Below are positions 59,011-64,000 of a stretch of 64,000 nt of DNA, one piece after another. Source of the stretch: Theropithecus gelada (taxonomy: Eukaryota > Chordata > Mammalia > Primates > Cercopithecidae); assembly GCF_003255815.1 (NCBI RefSeq), contig NC_037670.1:58228724-58292723 (forward strand), in the 5' to 3' direction. The position numbers and the translations under genes were made by a program. Within the stretch, counting starts at the first letter, position 1. The number at the start of each line of letters is the position of its first letter. The notes beneath the pieces are model-generated. The model made no database searches. It worked only from the letters and a program-made list of their open reading frames with translations, and was not told the DNA's origin.

Positions 59011-59739
59011 CAAGAAATACTCTCTTAAACAAAACATTCTGAATCAAACGGATGGTTTCCAGAATGGATTCATTTTCCCTTCCCCTCTGCTAATAACCTG
59101 GTCCTAGGCTCCCTTAGGAGATGCAGTTGCTGCAGGGTTTCCCGCCTCCGGGGCAGATGAGGGCATTCATGCTTCTGCACTGCCCTCCAGTGGCTGACTG
59201 CCTGAAATGCGAATCCGATTCTCTGGGATGCAAAGCGCTCTTCCCAGAGGTAAGAGGACTTCTCAGGGGCTTCCATTACTGAGTAACAAACTGCAGTAGA
59301 CATGAGTCTCCCTAATAACGAAATAGATTACTGATTGCAAACTATTTACATTTTTCACTTTTATTTGCAACAACAACAGAAAAACAGAAGCTCTATTTCA
59401 AAGCTCTTGAGATGTTTTAAGGATCTGTGACGTAGTTATTGAGTGTAGACAGTAATTAAGTACATTAGAGAAGACTCCCATTAGCACCTGGAGAAGAAAG
59501 TACTGAGGACAATCGTGTCAATGACGTGAAGAACTGCCAGGTGACATGAGACTTTACTGAGAAAGGCACCATACACTTTTGCTTTCTCTGAGTAACACTG
59601 CCATCTTGTGTCTTTTCTCCATACTTCCGATAAAACTGGGCAAACCTTTTGCTACTTTGAGCACTTCTAAATGTTTTCTAATAGAAAAACTTTGGAATGT
59701 TTTTTCAAAGCTCAAACAGGAGAAAATAAATACACATAA
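59011..59739. other. Unassigned DNA
   Basis: No gene or repeat family was identified. Confidence 0.45.
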
Positions 59740-60355
59740 ACTCTTCTTAAAAACTGCAGTGAGGCGTATTTTTTATTCAATAAACTGCACCTTTATATCA
59801 GTTCAAGGAGTTTTGGTGAATGTATACACACAGTCAACCTCAACACAGGATGTAGATTTCCCTCAACTCCCAAAGTACCCTTGTGCCTATTTACAGGCAA
59901 GCTCACCCCAGCTCTTGTCCAGGCAACCACTGATCTGCTTTCTGTCAGCAAAGATCCGTTCTGACTTTTAAGAATTTCATCGAAAAGTAATTATATAGCG
60001 CATACTCTTTTGTGTCTATGTAAATACTTGCTTTTTCCATTCGACATAACACTTTTGATATCTATTCATTTTGTTAAATCTAACAGTATCTTATTCATTT
60101 TTACTTCTCAGTACTATTCTCTTGTATGAATATACCCCAATTTATTGACCCAGTCTCCTGCTGATGAGCACCTGGGTTGCTTCCAGTTTTTGACTATTAA
60201 GCTTGCTATGAGCAAATGTGTATAACAAGTGAGTACAAATGTTCTCATTTCTCTTGGTAAATACCTAGAAGCAAATTACTGGGCCTTAGAGTAAGTAGAT
60301 GTTTAACTATAAAAAAACAGCCAAAGTATTTCCTAGTGATACCATTTTCTTTTTT

Positions 60356-60617
60356 TTCTAGGCTGGAGTGCAGTGGCATCATCTCACCTCACTGCAACCT
60401 CCACCTATCAGGTTCAAGCAATTCTCCTGCCTCAGTCTCCCGAGTAGCTGGGATTGCAGGTCCCTGCCACCATGCCTGCCTAATGTTTGTATTTTTGGTA
60501 GAGACAGGGTTTCATCATGTTGGCCAGGCTCATCTCAAACTCCTGACCTCAAGTGATCCACCTGCCTCAGCCTCCCAAAGTGCTGGGATTACAGGCATGA
60601 GACACCGTGCCTGACCA
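60356..60617 (-). mobile_element. AluS-like SINE lacking the A-tail-proximal part
   Basis: Reverse-complement Alu starting at 'ctaggctggagtgcagtgg' without the preceding 'gagacagagtct' section, and ending at 'gacaccgtgcctgacc'. Confidence 0.9.
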
Positions 60618-61068
60618 TTTATACCATTTTCTATTCCCACGGCAATCAGTGAGAGCTCCAGATGAGCCATGTCCTTGTCAATATCTGTTATAATCATCCT
60701 TTTGAACATCGATTCTAGTGGGTGTGTGGAGGTGACTCATGATGAGTTTAATTTGCGTTTTCCTGCTAATAATGCTGAGCATCTTTGCATGTGGCTATTG
60801 GCTATTTGTATCTATTCTTTGGTTAAAGTCTGTTTAATTCATTTCCTTGTCTCCCTTTATAAAATTGGGTTATTCATCTTTTAATTATTGAATCATAAGA
60901 TTTCTTTATATATATGATGCTCTATAAAAGTATCTTGTTACATATATGTAGTTTTTTTCCCCTAGTTTGTGACTTGTCTTCTTATACTATTAATAGTATC
61001 CTTTGGGGAGCAAACATTTTAAATTTTGATAGTCTAATTTATCATTTTGTAAAGTTATAGATTTGTTG

Positions 61069-61366
61069 GCCAGGCACAGTGGCTTACACCTGTAATCCCA
61101 GCACTTTGGGAGGCCGAGGTGGGCGGATCATGAGGTCAGTAGATCGAGACCATTCTGGCTAGCACGGTGAAACCCTGTCTCTACTAAAAAATACAAAAAA
61201 TTAGATGGGCGTGGCTGTGGGCGCCTGTAGTCCCAAGTACTCAGGAGGCTGAGGCAGGAGAATGGCATGAACTCAGGAGGCGGAGATTGCAGTGAGCCGA
61301 GATCATGCCACTGCACTTCAGCCTGGGGTGACAGAGCAAGACTCCGTCTCAAAAAAAAAAAAAAAA
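61069..61366 (+). mobile_element. AluY-like SINE
   Basis: Full-length Alu. TTATAGATTTRTT lies on both sides (about 61055 and 61367), a good target-site duplication inside the L1M. Confidence 0.95.
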
Positions 61367-62091
61367 TTATAGATTTATTACCTCAGAAATGTTTGCCTAC
61401 ATTGAGATCACAAAAATTTTCTCCTCGATTTTTCCTAGAAGTTTTATTGTTTTAGTTTTTGCATTTTCATCCATGATCTTTTTCATGTTGACTTTTGTGC
61501 ATGATACGTTGGAAATACTAAAGGTTTTTTTTTTTTTTTTCCCCCAGACAGATATGTAATTGTACCAGCATCAGCTCTGTTGCTGTTCTTAGTTCCTGTT
61601 CTTAGAGAAAATAAGTTCAGTCTTTTGCCATTAGGTAGATGTTAGCCGCACATTTTTAAAAGTGCCCTCGATAAGCTTGAGAGTTTCTTTTTATTCCTGC
61701 TTTGATGAAAGTTTTTGTAATAAATGTGGCTAAATTTTGTCAAGTGCACTCTTTCTTCTAGTCCTAAGGGAGAACAAAACATTTCCCCCTCCTATTAATA
61801 TGAGGAGTTGCCTTGGTTTTTCAAATATTAAGACAACCTGATACTTCTAAGAAATATTCCACCTGATTGTAATATATTGTCCTTTTTATACATAGATGGA
61901 TTCTATTTGTTAATATCCTGTTAAAGGTTTTTTGCATCTAGATTCATGAAGAATGTTGGTGTAAAGTTTTCTGTAAAGTATTTGTCTGGTTTTGGTATCA
62001 GCATGATGCTGGCTTCAAAAACTGAGTTGGAAAGGGTTCTTTTTATATTCTGAGAGAGGTTATGTTTTATTACAATTAAATGTGCTTTTTA

Positions 62092-62397
62092 GGCCGGGCG
62101 CGGTGGCTCAAGCCTGTAATCCCAGCACTTTGGGAGGCCGAGACGGGCGGATCACGAGGTCAGGAGATCAAGACCATCCTGGCTAACACGGTGAAACCCC
62201 GTCTCTATTAAGAAATACAAAAAACTAGCCGGGGGAGGTGGCGGGCGCCTGTAGTCCCAGCTACTCGGGAGGCTGAGGCAGGAGAATGGCGTAAACCCGG
62301 GAGGCGGAGCTTGCAGTGAGCTGAGATCCGGCCACTGCACTCCAGCCTGGGTGACAGAGCGAGACTCCGTCTCAAAAAAAAAAAAAAAAAAAAAAAA
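62092..62397 (+). mobile_element. AluY with both Old World monkey-type variants
   Basis: Nearly undiverged Alu with a long A tail, 'ctcaagcctg' and 'gagatccggccactg'. AAATGTGCTTTTT flanks it exactly (62078-62090 and 62398-62410). This is one of the youngest insertions in the window and a candidate presence/absence polymorphism. Confidence 0.96.
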
Positions 62398-63060
62398 AAA
62401 TGTGCTTTTTTAAATGTTTGATAAAATTCACCAGTGAAGACATTTGGGCCTGGGAGTTTTGCTGTAAGAAGGAAATTATGAATTCAATTTCTTTAATACA
62501 TATAGAGCTATTCAGATTTTCTATCAACAGTTTTTGCTGTACAATTTTGTCATTGCTTCTAAGTTATCAAATTCAATGGCATAAATTTGTTTGTACTGTT
62601 ATTACTCATTTAATGTTTGTAGGACTGGTAGCACTGTCTTTTCTTTCATCCCTAATACTGGGAATTTCTATGTAAAATTTTTCTTTTTTTCTGATCAGTT
62701 TAGCAATAGATTTATCAAGACTGATTTTTCAAAGAATGCTCCTTTTAGTTGTATTCATTTATCTCTCTTGTCTGTTTCTAGGGGTAGCGAATTTTTCTGT
62801 AAATAACTAATACATATTTTAGGTTTGCTGACCATATGATTTCTAAGGCAGCACTAGACAACAATTAGTAAATAAATGAGTGGGACTATTTTCAAATACA
62901 AATATTCACAAAAACAGATGTGAAGCCAGATTTTTGCCTGAAAGTTGTGATTTGCTGACCCTTGTTTTATTAATTTTACATCTTTACTTTTTGCTTCTTT
63001 CTACTTACTTTGGTGTTAATATACTCATTTTTTCTAGCTTTCTGATGTAGAAATAATTCC

Positions 63061-64000
63061 TTGGTTTTGAAGAACATTCCCAATGGATATGGAATTCGAG
63101 GTTCATACCCCCTTCTCTCATTCCCCACCCCAACTAGTGGTTTAAAGAGGTGATTCTGTCCTTAATTGTTTCCCATGATGTATCTGCTCTTGGTTTTATC
63201 TTTAGTCCTCGTATATATGTGTACTTTGTAAAATTCGGGTTTTTAAGATTATCTTTTTCTACTGTGTCTTTTATTTAGGTTTTTTGAGCTTATTGGAGAT
63301 GTCAGTTTATAATTAGTCTAATTTGGAAAATTTTGTATTCATTGATGTCACATTGGCACCTTGAAATCAGCCACGGTGGGAATATTTACATCATGAAAAT
63401 TGGCCAATGCTACAGATTGAGGCTTTTTTCTCCATAAAGGTATTTGTTAAAATTTGCCAATATATTTCTGCCCACAGGTCACTAATGTTGGGCTCATTTT
63501 CAGTCTTCTTTTCTCTCTGTGCTTCTACTATGATAGTTTCTATTGCTGTGTTCAAATTTACTGATCTTTTCTTTTGAAGTTCTCACTGGATGTTACACCT
63601 ATAGTGGAAATTTTTCATTCTAGATATATTTTTCAGCTCTAGAAGTTCTGTTTGGTTCTTGTTAAAACATTTTCTATGGATCTTTTCATGATGTTTAATT
63701 TTCTTTAAATCCTTGGGCTTATTTTTACAAAAGATTTTTAAAGTCATTCACTTAAGTCCTTCCTCTCTGCTATTTCTGCATCTGCCTCTGTTGACTGATT
63801 TTTCTCCTGGTTACAAGTCCACATTTCTCTGCTTTCTTGCATGTTTTGTAATTCTGAGTGGATGTCAAACATAATTTTTAATTTCAAGTATGTAGTTTTA
63901 ATTTTTTTCCTTCCTTTCTTTGCACAAGTTTTTACGCTATAGCTAATTTAGCCCTGTTACTAAGATGCCACCCTCCTGAGGTTTCTACTGAAAAACGTCC
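63061..64000. other. Unassigned, probably old repeat DNA
   Basis: 63362-63425 matches a segment at 30715-30780 at roughly 70%. 63430-63900 has words seen in old LINE-derived DNA ('agttctgtttggttcttg', 'ctgttgactgatttttctcc'), but the family was not fixed. Confidence 0.4.

Larger units (their letters stand above)
59740..63060 (-). repeat. L1M-type LINE carrying three Alus
   Basis: From left to right the sequence follows a reverse-complement L1 from 3' UTR ('gaatataccccaatttattg', 'gctatgagcaaatgtgtata') through 'ggtatcagcatgatgctggc' (RT region near 61995) to further ORF2 sequence at 62411-62800. Alus at 60356, 61069 and 62092 interrupt it. Frames are fully decayed. The right edge is uncertain. 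Confidence 0.75.

Noticed and set aside
58682..59107. 141-codon open frame
   Set aside because: It is the translation of a minus-strand Alu, like those at 4234, 15415, 51117 and 60336.

Overview
This window looks like about 64 kb of primate genomic DNA with no recognisable host protein-coding gene. It is dominated by Alu, L1, L2, MIR and endogenous retrovirus copies. Several Alu copies carry variants I associate with Old World monkey AluY subfamilies: 'ggctcaagcctg' in the left arm (8909 and 62092 copies) and 'gagatccggccactg' in the right arm (37927 and 62092 copies). Together with a young gammaretrovirus-like family and an SVA2-like element, this points to a cercopithecid (macaque, baboon or relative). 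The species cannot be fixed from the sequence alone.

Layout. 1-2425: old L2, MIR and L1M fragments with a CA/TG repeat, an Alu and a MaLR-type LTR. 3507-5889: a 5'-truncated L1 (minus strand) with a clear target-site duplication and a nested AluY. 5890-13020: old repeats, AT-rich unassigned sequence and four Alu copies. 13024-21785: a primate L1 (plus strand) serving as landing pad for three later insertions: an ERV1 solo LTR (14669-15124, TSD GTTC), an AluY (15322-15629) and a rearranged provirus (15987-19163, TSD GTAC). 21786-39140: mostly unassigned or ancient repeat DNA, with an assembly join marked by a single N at 24060. 39145-40036: a solo LTR of the same retroviral family sitting inside a CTTC microsatellite next to an Alu. 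40268-43011: another L1 (minus strand), split by an SVA2-like composite retroposon with an 18-unit VNTR (41849-42660). 43020-59740: ancient L1/L2/MIR remnants, Alus and unassigned DNA. 59740-64000: an old L1M (minus strand) peppered with Alus.

The most unusual object is the provirus at 15987-19163. Its flanking LTR ends and env remnants read on the minus strand. Its gag nucleocapsid/pol block reads on the plus strand and stays open for more than 600 codons after an in-frame amber stop. The 5' LTR is cut to 157 bp that are identical, by eye, to the matching part of the 3' LTR. The element is therefore young, has lost RNase H, integrase and most of gag, and contains an internal inversion with microhomology at one junction. 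It cannot encode a complete virus.

No tRNA, rRNA, CRISPR array, CpG island or multi-exon gene was recognised. Family names for old repeats are from memory of consensus patterns, and edges are approximate unless a target-site duplication is given.
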